Positions 12,368 to 24,448 of a DNA stretch of 64,000 nucleotides are shown here, one piece after another. Source of the DNA: Paramarasmius palmivorus (lineage: Eukaryota > Basidiomycota > Agaricomycetes > Agaricales > Marasmiaceae); contig JAYKXP010000071.1 in assembly GCA_037176845.1 (NCBI GenBank), forward strand, positions 124,001-188,000. The letters run 5' to 3'. The notes beneath the pieces are model-generated. The model ran no database searches. It was not told the origin of the DNA and was given only the letters and a program-made list of their open reading frames with translations. Position 1 is the stretch's first letter; each line of letters starts with the position of its first letter. A program made the position numbers and the translations under genes.

Positions 12368-13180
12368 CCTCGTCTGACAGAGTTACAAAGGGGAGTCTTA
12401 AGAGTTGAACTTGATCTTGACGTCCTCGAACGGGTGACGCGGGATGCCAGAAGTTGCTCTCAGTTAAAAAGGATTAGAGAGACGAATTGGAGATGAAAAT
12501 AGCAGAGATCATTCCAAAAACGCCAATTCAAGCACTAATAGTGATGTCAACATTATAACAAAGGGATACTGGAGATCCAGGGACGCTCGCGACTCGGAGG
12601 AATTGTGTGACTGGTCGACATGATTCTGGAATGATTTTGACCTAACGAGACAGTCGAGAGTTTGCGAGCAGAATAATCAAGGCATTTTACAACGGATTAC
12701 TTCGGAATAATCGCTGAAATCGCGAGGTGAGCTGGAGACCAAAGTTGAAAAGCAAGACTACTTATCAATGTCATACTATAGTTATTGAGTTCGGCATGTC
12801 GCCTCGGTTCTTTCGAATATCTGTGGATCTATTCGACAAGCTGACGTCTGAAACAATTCGGCGAACTCTTCGCGGTCCCGCAATTAGTGGGGACGGAACA
12901 TAATTATATTGGAAATGTAACATACTTCACACTCTAACCTCATTGCGGTAAGCTTCATAGACCACGCCTAGCTTCCGCAATACACGCATCGCTTCAACAA
13001 GACGTGTTGCATGTCGAGGTCGAGTTAGATCTCTACAGCCTCCATTCAATCGCATTCATTGGTTTGAAGGGGTCACCACGTCAACCACATGATGGACAAA
13101 TAAATTCGCCTCGTCGCTGAAGAAATAGTTAAGGACCGATATCACGTTCATTGCGTAGTCCCTATAAAAGGCCGTTAACC
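12368..13180. other. Intergenic region, no supported gene
   Basis: About 0.8 kb between the start of membrane protein B and the 3' end of the next minus-strand gene. It would hold the promoter of B. A stretch at about 12485-12530 resembles sequence upstream of A at about 5180-5215 (both contain cagagatcatt/cagcgatcatt followed by ccgaaaacgccaat-like sequence), so part of the promoter was copied with the gene. Confidence 0.5.
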
Positions 13181-14760
13181 TCATACTTCCTGTACCTCCC
13201 CCGAGTCTTTCCAAACCTCGCTCCCACTTCCCTGCTTCTGAGCTTGTGCCATATTCAGGCTCAAACGTATGGGACGCATCGGAATGACGTCTTTATCATC
13301 GTCATGGCTCATCCCATCTGACGCCGGAGGACAACTAGTAAAGCGTACATCTGATAGCGTAGGCTGTGGTGCATCCATGCTATTCCCAGTGGTATGTTCG
13401 ACAGTTTTTCCCAGTCGAACACGGACCATGATTAATGTTGAAGCTATGCCCTGTAAATGACTCATAAGTAGTCAGACTAACGAGGGATGAGGAACGGACG
13501 CACGGCTGTCAGATAGGAGATTGAGGAGAACTCGAATGGGAGGCTTCTTAGCGACACGTAATTGACGGTGATGTATTGGATTAGGGAGATGAGGGGGTAC
13601 ATGAACCCTGATTCGACGCTGTGCATGTTCGTAACTACCACACCCAACTTTGAATGCGGAAGTGAAACTCACATTATCCTAAAGACCCTTTTATAAAGCT
13701 TATCACTGCCATATTCACGGGACTGACGATAAATCCACCAAATACGGCCGGCTGGGTGGCTTGTCAATGGCGGAACTGGTGAGGCTGATAACCTGCAAGC
13801 GTACCAGTTAGGAGCGTGACTATCATGTTCACTACGACGCTCATTAACAAGAAAACTCCAGCCAAGGAATTGCCTCTGTGGGCTAGAGCCCGGTTCTTCT
13901 CGGTAGTTGTATTGCGGAGACCAAGAGGTTCCATTATGCCTCCAACTAATCCAACGACTAGAATACCGGTGACATCAGTAAACGTACTACAAGGTAGTAG
14001 AATCGACAGACCGTTTGTAGCGGCAGAGGCCAAAATAAGAGGTATTGCGATACGTTTTCGCAGTCCCCATATTGTGTAACAGCGATGAACCTGGATGTGG
14101 GTTATAATATGACTCACGATGAGAAACATGTAGACGCACGAGGATGTAGTCCGCGGTGGTACTAGCCATGGTATTTAGTTTATGCTACCGATAGACTGAC
14201 AGGACATACTTGATGAATACAGAACACAAGTCGTTGAGAGCACTGGATAGGTGTTTTCAATCGTCATTCGGGAGTCCAAAAGCACTGACAAACTCACAAT
14301 CCAAGTGTTTTCCGAACGTCGTGTTGCAAATAGTCCACCAACGGCCTATAGTGTTTTGTCTTGGCTGCAGTAAAGGCGAGGTAGGCGGCCATACTCCGAT
14401 AAATGGTCTGACCGACGACAAGGAACGTCGAAAAGACGAAGAGAAGTACAATCGGTACAAAGTACTGGCTGTACGTTCGGCGTGTGCTGGTAGGCGTTCT
14501 TTGTCGGCGACGACGGGTGATTTGGATGTAAGCAATGAAGAGAGCGACGTAGAGACCTAAAGTCGATTATGAAGCAAGCTTTTGGAAGCGATCATAGTAG
14601 CTCTTACCATAGACAAAATACATGGCCTAGAAACAAATCGATGAGCTCCGAGGCACGAATCGTCACAACAGAGAAGAAGTAAATAACCTACCGTCAGAGA
14701 AGTCATTGGAACCAGCACGCTTCTCCGTGCTGTTAGGAAGTCATCGAGAGTTCCTGGCAT
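13181..14760 (-). CDS. Seven-TM integral membrane protein of a second Agaricomycete family
   Basis: Multi-pass membrane protein of a family very common in mushrooms, distinct from A-E; function unknown. The start (14758-14760) opens MPGTLDDFLTARRSVLVP. The first exon ends at 14692, a small exon MYFVYG follows, then GLYVALFIAYIQITRRRRQ and a TM segment FVPIVLLFVFSTFLVVGQTI. Typical later blocks are the VHRCYTIWG motif (TM3/TM4 edge), LLMSVVVNMIVTLLTGTLAG (TM5) and the last-helix signature GIASTLIMVRVRLGK, where most members have IIVRVGLG. A polar cytosolic tail of about 70 residues ends at 13181. Frames are open across all recognised exons. The gene is divergent from oxidase 1, with about 690 bp between starts. 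Confidence 0.72.
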
Positions 14761-15451
14761 TGGGGAAAGACAAAGAAACGCGCAAGCTGGCCCTCTTGCT
14801 TTTTACAAAGTCCCATGTCCCACGTTCCATTCAAATAGCTACGATCATCCGACCTCGAATGCGAAGCATGAATTTGGATTGGTGGAAGAAGACTGAAAGA
14901 ATGACGTCGCCAAGTTACGCCGTTATCGCCAGGCTAAAATTTTCAGCGTTCATTGCGAGACCCTGAAAGACCGGAGTGGTTTGAATAGAAAGAAAAGCAC
15001 TGGCAATGATTGCAAGGAGGTTGGTATCCTGGAATGAAGGTGGGTTATGTGTTATTGTTGAAACATCGAAGTGCGGCCTTTCGAATTTTCACATCGAGAC
15101 CAGATGTTTCGGAAGCAGGATGGAGGACGCGCGTCGGGTTCCGTCATTTGAATTTCGTATACACCACGTGGAACACTAGTAGCCGCGTGACCCTTTCAAG
15201 GGCCGGGTCAACTGTTTCCGGCAATTCCTGCTAGTCCAGGTATTCAGTGCTTTTAAAAGGACCTCATGGCTCTTGATATACCTAACCAAGTCCAGTGCGG
15301 TTACAAGGCAATGTTGGGCGCAGCTTTCGACTAGATCCGTTCGAGGGCAATGGATGCCGGGTGAGAATCTGTGTCAAAACATGCCCGGTCTTTTGTGATC
15401 TGATTCGCATCTCTTTCTTTTTCGTTTCAGATATCCAGGAGAGCAATTGCC

Positions 15452-17459
15452 ATGCTCTGCTTCGCACTTTGGGTCGGCTTGCTCTTCGCGAGTGTACTGG
15501 GAGACCTACGGAGTGACCTCAATCAAGCTGGAGTTTCTGCGCTTTTGCCGGGGGATAATGGCTATGATGAAGCTGCAAAAGCTTGTGCGTGCGCTATGCT
15601 TCTGCATTGGAAATTTTCAGGGCTAATTTTTGTCTACATAGACAACACTCGCTTCAGTCAAGTACAACCGGCTGCTGTAGCGTACCCCAAGAGCTCAGAG
15701 GATGTGTCAAAGTTAATGACCATTGGTTCCAATAACAACTTGCCTGTATCTGCTCGTAGCGGCGGGGTACGTGTTCTCCTTAGTCTCACCAAAATTTCCG
15801 TTAACTGGAATACACCCACAGCATAGCTACATCGCCAATGGCCTCGGAGGAAAGTCAGGAGCCCTCATCATTGACATGTCTAACATGAAAAATATCAACG
15901 TCGACTCTTCATCACACATAGCAACGATCGAAACCGGGAACAGACTGGGCAATGTTGCTTTGGGCCTCAACAACGCCGGTCGGGCTCTCCCTCACGGCAC
16001 ATGTCCATACGTCGGTATAGGTGGCCATATGGGTGTGTATCATCTCTATCTCCATTTTTGTCGTCTATCCGCTCATGATAACCATCTTTTACTAGCTTAT
16101 GGCGGTTTCGGCTTCACCTCACGCATGTGGGGTCTCACTCTCGATACCGTTCAAGCTGTGAATGCTGTCTTGCCCAACGGCACCATCATACGCGCTACAT
16201 CTGACACGTACTCTGACCTTTTCTGGGTAAAGTTTTGCCCTAAACTCAATCGTCTCTCAAACTCTAAATTTCAATATGACAGGCTTTCCGTGGCGCCGCG
16301 CCTTCGTTCGGCATCATAACCTCCATTGAAGCAAACACATTCAGCACCCCAACTTCTTCACTCATCTTTTCCTATGAGTGGTACAATCTCCCAGCCAACG
16401 CTGCATCTACCGCTCTACTCAACCTACAGCGATACGCCCAAGACCAATCCCTTCCGGCCGAAATCGGTGCGGAAATTGTCCTTGGAAAAGCTTCCTCCCA
16501 AGGAAACCTTTATTTCTCCCTGTCCGGCGGGTATTACGGTTCAGATGGGCGCTCAGGCCTAGAACAGCTCCTTAATCCCCTTCTTCAGGCTCTCCAACTC
16601 CCGAACTCGGACTCAGGGCTAACCGTCAAAGGAAATGGGACATACATCGATAGTGTGAGGATTCTTGCTGCAGAAGATGGCGGTCTAGATACGAGTGGCC
16701 CGGATACCACTGATCGGTTCTACGCAAAGTCGATTATGATACCACAAGGCCAGGAAGGTGTCGCTTCGCTGAATTCTCAGGCATGTAATGGATTCATGGA
16801 GTATTTGGGTGGTGTTGGACAGTCGAGTGCATTGGTACGTGGATTATCATCTTTAAGTACACGGTTGAGGTGCCTCTTGCTTAATGTCGGGGTATAGGAC
16901 TGGTTCATCGAGATCGAACTATTCGGAGGCAAAAGCTCGAAAATCAACGAGGTGGATGTGGGGAGTACGGCGTTTGGGAGGAGAGATACGTTACTGACGA
17001 TGCAGTTATACGCTTCCGCCGGAGAAGCGAGTAACTTTCCTGAGGACGCTTTTACGTTTCTTGATGGTACGTTCCCCTAAACACCGAAATCGTCATGTAG
17101 TCGTCACTAACACTCATGTACACAGGTTTAGTACAAACAATGACTTCTGCAATGCCAAATGATTGGAACTATGGTGCCTATGCCAACTATATCGACGAGA
17201 GACAGGATAACTGTACGTGTCTAGTTTGCGTTGCAGATGTTCTTCTCCTGACCCTAGCCTCTTTGTAGGGCAACAACGATACTTTGGTACACATTATCAA
17301 CGTCTGCAAACTCTCAAAGCACAGGTGGATCCGAGGAATAGTTTGGTCTTCCCGAGAGGGGTCGAAACGACTTCTACTTCAAGTTCGGGGTCGGGGTCCA
17401 CTAACGACCAACCGCGAAGTGATAACGCAGCAAGGAGTCAAATGTGGTGGCGGAGATAA
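15452..17459 (+). CDS. Secreted FAD-linked oxidase, AA7/berberine-bridge type, copy 1
   Basis: Extracellular flavoenzyme that oxidises a sugar, oligosaccharide or alkaloid-like alcohol with O2, giving H2O2. The ATG at 15452 starts a signal peptide (CFALWVGLLFASVLG). The FAD-binding domain follows with SARSGG, then after an intron HSYIANGLGG, and ALPHGTCPYVGIGGHMG. The His of SGGHS and the Cys of GTCPYVG are the two residues that carry bicovalent FAD in glucooligosaccharide oxidases. GFGFTSRMWGLTLDTV and AFRGAAPSFGI continue the fold. The substrate domain includes GGLDTSGPDTTDRFYAKS, and the C-terminal BBE motif is NYGAYANYIDERQDNW. A Ser-rich tail (SSSGSGSTNDQ) of about 30 residues is absent from copy 2. 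About seven short introns are needed. The substrate is not predictable. Confidence 0.88.
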
Positions 17460-18051
17460 TAAGATTATTGTATGATTTTAAATAATTTGGAAACATGGAC
17501 GCTTGTTACGCGCTTCAGTATGCCTTTTCAGTTGCTTTTCCAGCCTTGGGCACCCTTGGTCCAGTTTAAGCGCTCATGGATGCCCGATTCGCTGATTACG
17601 CCTTTAGACTCAGAGCAATGGCTAGAACATCCCCATATTATCCAGAGACTTGTATGAATGTCGCAGAAAGGGTTTACATTGATGAGGATGATTCTTTATA
17701 TCGCATACGGGACACACTTGGATACAGGAGATACGGTAGCCTCGAGACACCTACGCAAATCAGGAGTCGAATAAACATCAAGAATAACAGGTTGAGTCGA
17801 AACAAGGTGAGGCGTCGACAGGAGGCAATGAATAAAATAAAATAGAAAGTGTATAAGTAAAGAGTAAATGTAACAAGGACAGCAGCAAGCGGAGGACTCA
17901 GTGAAAGGGGTGGAAGCAGATGATTACGTAACGTTTGGAAGTACGGTAACGAAAGGGAAGGGGAGCAATGGGTCGTGACGAGGCCAGAGAGAAGGGTCTA
18001 CGCCAACAGATAACGCATCCATCCTCTAGCTGCCGTCATTTTTCAGTCTCT
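17460..18051. other. Intergenic region between convergent genes
   Basis: About 590 bp between the 3' ends of oxidase 1 (plus) and the PWWP gene (minus). Short open frames at 17472-17845 show no domain. Nothing supported. Confidence 0.5.
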
Positions 18052-20104
18052 TCATGCAGCTTCTGACATGGTGACATCCGCCGCATCACCACCTTGATTT
18101 GTGGTGCCATTCTCCATGGGAACATCCTTCTCTTCATCGCTGGCCGTGGTCGCAGGAGCGGGGTCTGCTTCCCCATCCGCATCTGCTAAGTCACCGTTTG
18201 CTGTGTGTACTGTGACGAGAATGTTCGAATTAGTCAGGGTGCTTGCCATAGCGAAGAGCGAAACGAAAATAGGCGTAGGATGTTATGAGAATGCCGGAAG
18301 GTTCGCCTTGGAATAAAGGAAGGTCCAGGTAGCAGGTGGATGCGCCGAGAAGTAAGGAGGCATGATGGTGCCAGGCGACAAAGGAAAGGATAGTGGCGAT
18401 TAAGTGAACGTTCCCCAATTCTTTCAGGACACTCCCAAAGTGGAAAGCGGGCATTCGCAAGGCGAGGATGACATAAATAGATGACAGAATGGATGAGATA
18501 ATGACATGATTTGGATCGTAGGAAAGTGGAGAGCAGTGAAAGCAGAATCCAAGAGAAATCGGCAGATGGAGGAGACAGAAAGACGAGTAAGACAGTACAA
18601 AGCAGCGAGGAGCAGGGCATAGATAGCAAACAAAACGAAGCACAGACGAGAAAGAATATAAACAGAAGTAAATCTGGAATTAAACTTGGCGAGAACGTCT
18701 CAACCACTCACCACCATTTACATCGCCGTTTACGCCACTCTCCTTATCTTTGGCTCCCTCCTTGCTGCCCAGAATCGAGTGCCATTTCTCCACCAAAACT
18801 TTGGCTCTCTCTCGGAATTTGAACTCGACTTCGCGAGGAATAGGTTTTGATGTGGGGTCGAGAGCAGCAATGTGACGCATGACTTTTCCGATTTTTGAGA
18901 ACTACAGATAGAATTTCCGTCAGTAAGAAGGCATGCAGATCGAACTTGGGCGTACCGAAAGTTGATGAACCGTCATTTGCTCATAAGCCTCTATCTGGGT
19001 AAAGAGATCGTTCATAGCTGGCATGTCCTGTCGGAGAGTTAGACTACGTCTGAAGAATGTTGAATTGACTCACCGATTCCTTGGGGGGTAAACCCTTGTT
19101 ACTGAGGAATGTTTTTTGCAGTCGGTGCCTCCACTCGCGGACCTTGTTGGCTTCTGGATCTGTAATATCAATAGTCTTAGGTTGACGGTAAAAACCGGGA
19201 AGTGAGAGATAACGCACCCGCTGATGATTCGTCACCTTCAGCATTCTTTGCCTTCTTCGAGAGCGGCGAGCCACCCTGCTTGCTCGTGCCAGCAGCGTCG
19301 CCCTCTTCTGCTCCGCCTTCATCTTCACTCTCAACCATAGCTTTGCTTTTCCCAGTACCATTTTTCTTGCCAGATTTAGGTGCCTTCTTGGAACCAGCGG
19401 CGCTCGCGCTTTCTCCCTTCTTTTTGCCGTTCTTTGGAGCTACTGGAGCTGAAGCTGAATCGTCTCGCTTCCGCTTTTTGGCAGCACCCCCGGTAGAAGC
19501 GGTACTCTTCTTCCTCTTCTTGCCCTTGGACCCGTCCTCGTCCCCAGACGCTAGTTCGTCTACTTCTCCCGCAGCTTCTTCCTCCTCCTCTTCGTCATCG
19601 TCCGCCGCATCAGCCAACTGTGCAGCACGAGTTTCTTCCCACTTTGTGGGGTCCAACGCAACACGGTATCCAGACAAGAGATCGCCAGACTTGCGGTATG
19701 GCTCGTTGATATAGGACTCGATTTCGTGCTTTTGAAGTCTAGATATGTCTTTGGGAGGAAGCCATGCACTGCAAACAAGATTTCGCATATGAGCTTCCGG
19801 TCGGTATTCCATATGTGGCTCTGACTCACTAATCGCCCGTGGGGAAGAACTGAACGCAGTACGTTGTAGTTTTCTTATTTGTAGGCTTTTCCTGCTTTAC
19901 TGAAGCGGGTACACTCTCAGGTTCGACAACCTGTGCAAGAATATAAAATCGGTCACTTCTGTATCAATGAGGACCGCGGACGCGCTCAAAACTCACCTGG
20001 CCTGGCCATGGGGGGAAACCTCGAACTTTTCCTAGCACAATATCCTTGACTTCGTACGACGCCGCGACTACCTCCTTCTTGCCGCCCTTTTTGTTCGAAG
20101 CCAT
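18052..20104 (-). CDS. PWWP-domain chromatin protein with IBD/TFIIS-N-like domain (HDGF/LEDGF-like)
   Basis: Nuclear chromatin reader. The start (20102-20104) opens MASNKKGGKKEVVAASYE, then the PWWP block DIVLGKVRGFPPWPGQV. The next exons give TYCVQFFPTGD and AWLPPKDISRLQKHEIESY, typical of the second half of a PWWP fold that binds methylated histone H3K36 nucleosomes. A long acidic and Lys-rich linker follows (runs of E/D, GKKRKKS, AKKRKR), probably holding nuclear localisation signals. The C-terminal helical domain has NKVREWRHRLQKTFLSN and HQLSFSKIGKVMRHIAAL, then FRERAKVLVEKW, like the integrase-binding/TFIIS N-terminal fold of LEDGF. A 502-nt intron (18210-18711) precedes the last exon, which encodes an acidic tail ending TMSEAA. 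A domain order of PWWP - charged linker - IBD matches the HDGF family, so function as a transcription co-factor is likely. Confidence 0.85.
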
Positions 20105-22295
20105 TTCGAATGTCAAGTTTTCCAAATATTTGGGTTCCCAAAAGCTCCTGATACGCGCAAAAACGAAGAAATGTCAAGGAATCTGAGAGGCAAGATGTTG
20201 GTGGTTCGGAACGAACAAGTAAACGAGGGCCTCCCAGTCCGACCGTTTGTTTAGAACGCAAGGACGATTTGGCTCCCAGACAAAACAAGTGAAAACGAAA
20301 GCACGAGGTGTCACACTCACGTCACGTCACCTGATACTCGTGTACCGGTCCGTGGTCTTGGTCTGGACTCGGCTCCTGTATTTAAACTTTGAAGGTCAAC
20401 GGACATCAACTCAGCACAAGTACTATTAGCAACAAAACCGAAAGGATCTTCAAGCTTGACAGGGTTCGAAGAGCTAGCGAAGGAACTTGAAGGCTGACAG
20501 AAACCTGGCAGGATGTCGATGAGAACCCGAGCATTGGACATTATCTTGACATCACCAAGATGGCTAGACCTATAGTACATATAATCGAATCTGAGCTTCA
20601 AATAGGAATATGAGGATCACCAGAGAATATGATGGAGTATAATTGAATATGAACTCGCATATGAGGTTCATATCTACCTCATATTCGAGTCAAATTCGAG
20701 TATATTCTTGGTATATTCCTTCTGATACTTATATTCACATACTTATATCTGATCATGTCGTTGTGGATGTTTCGGTGATGGCACTTCATGGCCTCGATGT
20801 TGAGATAGAGTGGTTGAAATGACAGCCTAGTATTAGTTCTATAGCTCAAGTTGGTCCATACAATACGTTGGAGAGAATGACAAAGCGATGCCTGTGCGCT
20901 GAACTTCCAACACCCTGAACGCCCTCGTCAACCGGGGTATGATGAATTGAAGGTTTGAGAACAAGGCTTTGTATATAGCTGCCTATCTTAGTAGCAATAG
21001 TCTCGACCTCTTCGATCACTTCAGTCAACGGATATGTACAAGTTAGACGTGGAAATAAATCCCTGGCGAAATAAATGTTTGGATCTGGAATGAAGACGAT
21101 AAATTAACAGCCACTTGCTTTCAAAAAAGGGTGGTAACTAGTAAGAGACTGTGGCCTGAATTCGGAATTGACACTAGATGTGGCTACATTCAAATCAGAG
21201 TGTCAAAGCAGGGTATCAAATGTCTAGCGAAGAGTTCACCTACCAGACATTCAATTGACCCGCGGTAACAGACAGCATATGATAAAGAGTGAATTACTTG
21301 CCTAGGACGTACAAATATGGTGCTAATCAGACGGCGGTGTCAGGGCCATGGCCTAATCATATTGAATGCAGAAGCATATACATTGCACGGTAAAATATGT
21401 GCTTGACGAAAGAGCTAGAGCTTATTAAGGAATAGAACATCTGTAAAGTTCACTCACATTCTATATGCGAAGCCATTCATGAAACTCACCAGTAAGGAAA
21501 CAATTGCACCGCGGTTTGGTTGCCCGGCGTGAGCCTTTTTGACCGCATAGGAGACCATCACCGAGTCAAATTCACTAGTGCTGAGTATGACTGACGCTTC
21601 ACTTGCATCACAGGGCAAAGCAATTGGATATTTCTCGACGATTCCCGTTGATTGAAGGTGACACCGTCCATCGAGATAAGAACTTGGTCGGCTTGACCGG
21701 GTGGTGTGGCAAAACGGAAGAATTCACTCTAGACAAATTCCCATTGAGTTGGAAGATCTTACAAAAACATTGCTTGTCTGCGCGTTAACATTTGAGGGCC
21801 TGTGACTGTAGCAGAGGGTAAGGAGAGGGAGAGCCCCAAAGGAACAACGAGCGTGGTTGGGGCGTGAGACTCGGAGAGAGAGGAAGATCATGTACCGCCA
21901 CAAACCCGACCACGCGTTTTGAAGTTTTTTTTCGCACGGCCATGGCTCTTCCCAAGACCACCGTCACTGCTTCTGTTTCAACTTGGATGCCATCTCTGAG
22001 TCACCATTCATGATCATCAGCCTGTTATGCTCAGTACTCTCATGCAAATCGTTCGCCATTTGGTATCAACGTCTAGAATTGCACCCTCGTTTGCCGTCCC
22101 TGACACTAAAGGTACTACTTTCAATTGAATCACATTATATTCAATCGTCTTTGACATAATTTTTCACCTAAGCAGCGCTCCAAATGATCCTTTCTTCGTT
22201 CGATTTTGCTTGGGCCGCTTAAACTGGTTCGTACCTCTCTCAGTCCCCTTAACTACCCCCATTCCAGAGTTCGAAGATAGCCCCAGAATCAAGCT
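20105..22295. other. Intergenic region, AT-rich, no supported gene
   Basis: About 2.2 kb between the divergent PWWP gene and membrane protein C. Only short frames occur. An AT-rich patch at about 20600-20760 is full of atatgag/atattcgag words (listed separately). The last part, from about 22110, matches the upstream region of membrane protein D and is taken as the promoter of C. Confidence 0.5.
20606..20686. repeat. Inverted repeat in an AT-rich patch
   Basis: The words gaatatgagg (20606-20615) and cctcatattc (20677-20686) are perfect reverse complements with a 61-nt spacer that itself contains catatgaggttcatat. Further partial copies run to about 20750. This could be a worn MITE-like element or a regulatory palindrome array. 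Confidence 0.45.
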
Positions 22296-23877
22296 ATGGC
22301 AGAGACGTTTCGCTCCTATCACATCTCCTCAAGCGTTATCCATCTTCTTGGTCCGTTCATTTTCTCCTAAGTCATGAAAGCATCTGACTTTCACCTGTCT
22401 CAGGCATCTCCGTTCTTTCGTATCTTCTTTCACGCCGCGCACCTTCCTTGAAGAAACCCGGTGAATGGATGAATTGGACGTGGGGGAAATTGTGCATGTT
22501 TCTCGTGCTATTAGACATGTACGTCTTCTATGAATTTTCTTTTTCATTTACTAATATGCTTTTCGAAGATGGCTTTTCCTGTTCATTTGTTGGTTCTTGT
22601 CATGCACCGATGCTTTCCTTGACTGATATCCCTCTCGTAGCTGCTGTTCTACTGCACGGTGTTAGACCAACGTGGGATCCGATCACCTGCGAAGCCGTGA
22701 TCGTTACCTGCATATTTTTCCAAGGAAGTAGTAAGGTGCGCTTGTCTCCATGTTGTGCCTGACACGTCTTACCAGATGTGGGTAGGTCTTAATAGCGGCT
22801 TTCCTCGTCGAGAAGGTAGGTCTTGTTTAAGTCTTGCCTCCTTGGTTCTACGCGCAGTCTCTGATATGCTCATAGATGTATATCGTCTGGTCCAAAGGCC
22901 GTTCCACTCCTCGCCTCAAGACCCGAACCTATCAGCTCGGATTAACCTTGATCCTCGGTTACATCGCTGCCGACGTGCTTTTCTTTCTTGGTCGCAAGAG
23001 CTCGATCCGAGAGGACGGAGAGTGTGTCCTCGCCTACAAAACGTATACGTAAGTATGGGGATCCGTTTACTTGGTATCATACCACATTGTTGATGTGGAA
23101 ATAATCCAGTACGATTACTCTGATGGCATATGAAGGTTTCCAGGATCTGTTCTTCACTCTGATGTTCGTTTGGCCGCTGAGGTCAGGTGTCATTAGCCCG
23201 AGACTTCGTATTGTCGCAAGAAAATCCTTTTAGTGAGTGTCCCCTTAAGTCTGTGGTAATTCGCTTATCGAAGGTGCTCGCGATATCAGCGGAGCCGTGG
23301 GGAGCCTCGCCATTTCGCTTGTAAGTGTTGATTATATTGCCAACATCGCCGCTAAATACCCTCTTCAGACGACCACCATTGTGGTTATCAGGCTGAGTAA
23401 CAGCGGCGTAGGTTGGATATGTATGAACGCCTGCATGATTGACGTGAGTCCTGATTCTATCGCGGGATGTCAAAATCCTACGAAAATAAACCAATTCATC
23501 TCCAGGCCACGCTTAATGCAACGATCCTTTATTGGGTCAGCTCCGGCGCACCATCGGATTCCGTCAGGCAATTCTCAATCCCCGAGATCCCTGTTACAGT
23601 GAAGACCAAGGCGACTACGGCAATAACTAGCACAATTCGATTCATGGGACTTACCGATTCTCACCACACCACCTCGACAGCTAGCCAAATTCACGGAGAC
23701 CCAGAACAGGGACTAGGACCAGGGATTTTTCCGCAGCTGAATGTTCAGGTCGAATTTTTTTTGCCTTGTTTTGTTCCCATTCGCTGATGGATCCGAATCT
23801 CGCAGCCTCCGTTTGCGCAAGTTCAGGGAATTGCTACAGGGACTGCTGGTACTCGGTCCCGACGCCACTCTTTTTGA
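22296..23877 (+). CDS. Seven-TM-like integral membrane protein, paralogue C
   Basis: Member of the A-E family. The start (22296-22298) opens MAETFRSYHISSSVIHLL; a phase-1 intron leads to ISVLSYLLSRRAPSLKK and NWTWGKLCMFLVLLD. Then AVLLHGVRPTWDPITCEAV, CIFFQGSSKV, VWSKGRSTPRLKTRTY and the conserved loop GRKSSIREDGECVLAYK. TM5 is LMAYEGFQDLFFTLMFVW, TM6 ends in GVGWICMNACMID, and TM7 is ATLNATILYWVSSGAPSD. The frame after GIFPQLNVQ stays open to a stop at 23787, but paralogue D splices at the same CAG to a PP-rich exon; using that junction here (acceptor about 23818) gives a matching tail ending TRSRRHSF at 23877. This is roughly 320-340 residues in all. It is tandem with D (same strand, 572 bp apart). 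Confidence 0.8.
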
Positions 23878-24448
23878 TCACCTTATTTGCTGTCCCGTAT
23901 CGTACTCGAGATGCCCATCTAATCAATTCATTGGATTCTTCAAAGGTCGCTTGTAGGCAGGGGAACGAGTTGAACAGCGGAAATGCGAATGTTGAATGCT
24001 CACCAGGAGAAAAGGTCCACAGGCGGGTGGAAGACAAACAAACTGGTCAGAAACTTGTACGTATGAGGTGCACATCGAGGATGAGGAAGTGAGATACAAC
24101 CGAGCGCTGTTGTTTCACTTGGGTTCTCCGGCTAGTATCTTGCCCCAAATCGACCCGCCGCAGCCCTGCATTCCCGAACGACGTCTCTTGATCACTATTC
24201 TTAGATCACTCATTCGCGTTTCTCGCCGGCTAATACAAATGACTGGCAGAGCCTTCATTCCTGGTCCCTGTATTGGAGGTGCTTTCAATTGAATTTGACC
24301 GTATTCAACAGGACTAATATATAATTTAAGCAGCCCATTGAATGATACTTGCCTTGCTCATCTCTGCTGGCCCGCTTTGGCCGAATGGTACCTTTCTCTG
24401 TTTCCTTAAGTACTGCGGACTGGAGCTATCAAAATTCATCGTCAAACC

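Noticed and set aside
18230..18707. Overlapping minus-strand open frames of 137 and 157 codons inside the PWWP gene
   Set aside because: They lie wholly within the 502-nt intron, are rich in Leu/Ser/Phe from pyrimidine-rich sequence, and show no domain.
19202..19714. Plus-strand 170-codon frame rich in Ser and Ala
   Set aside because: Antisense shadow of the Lys/Glu-rich linker of the PWWP protein; no family features.
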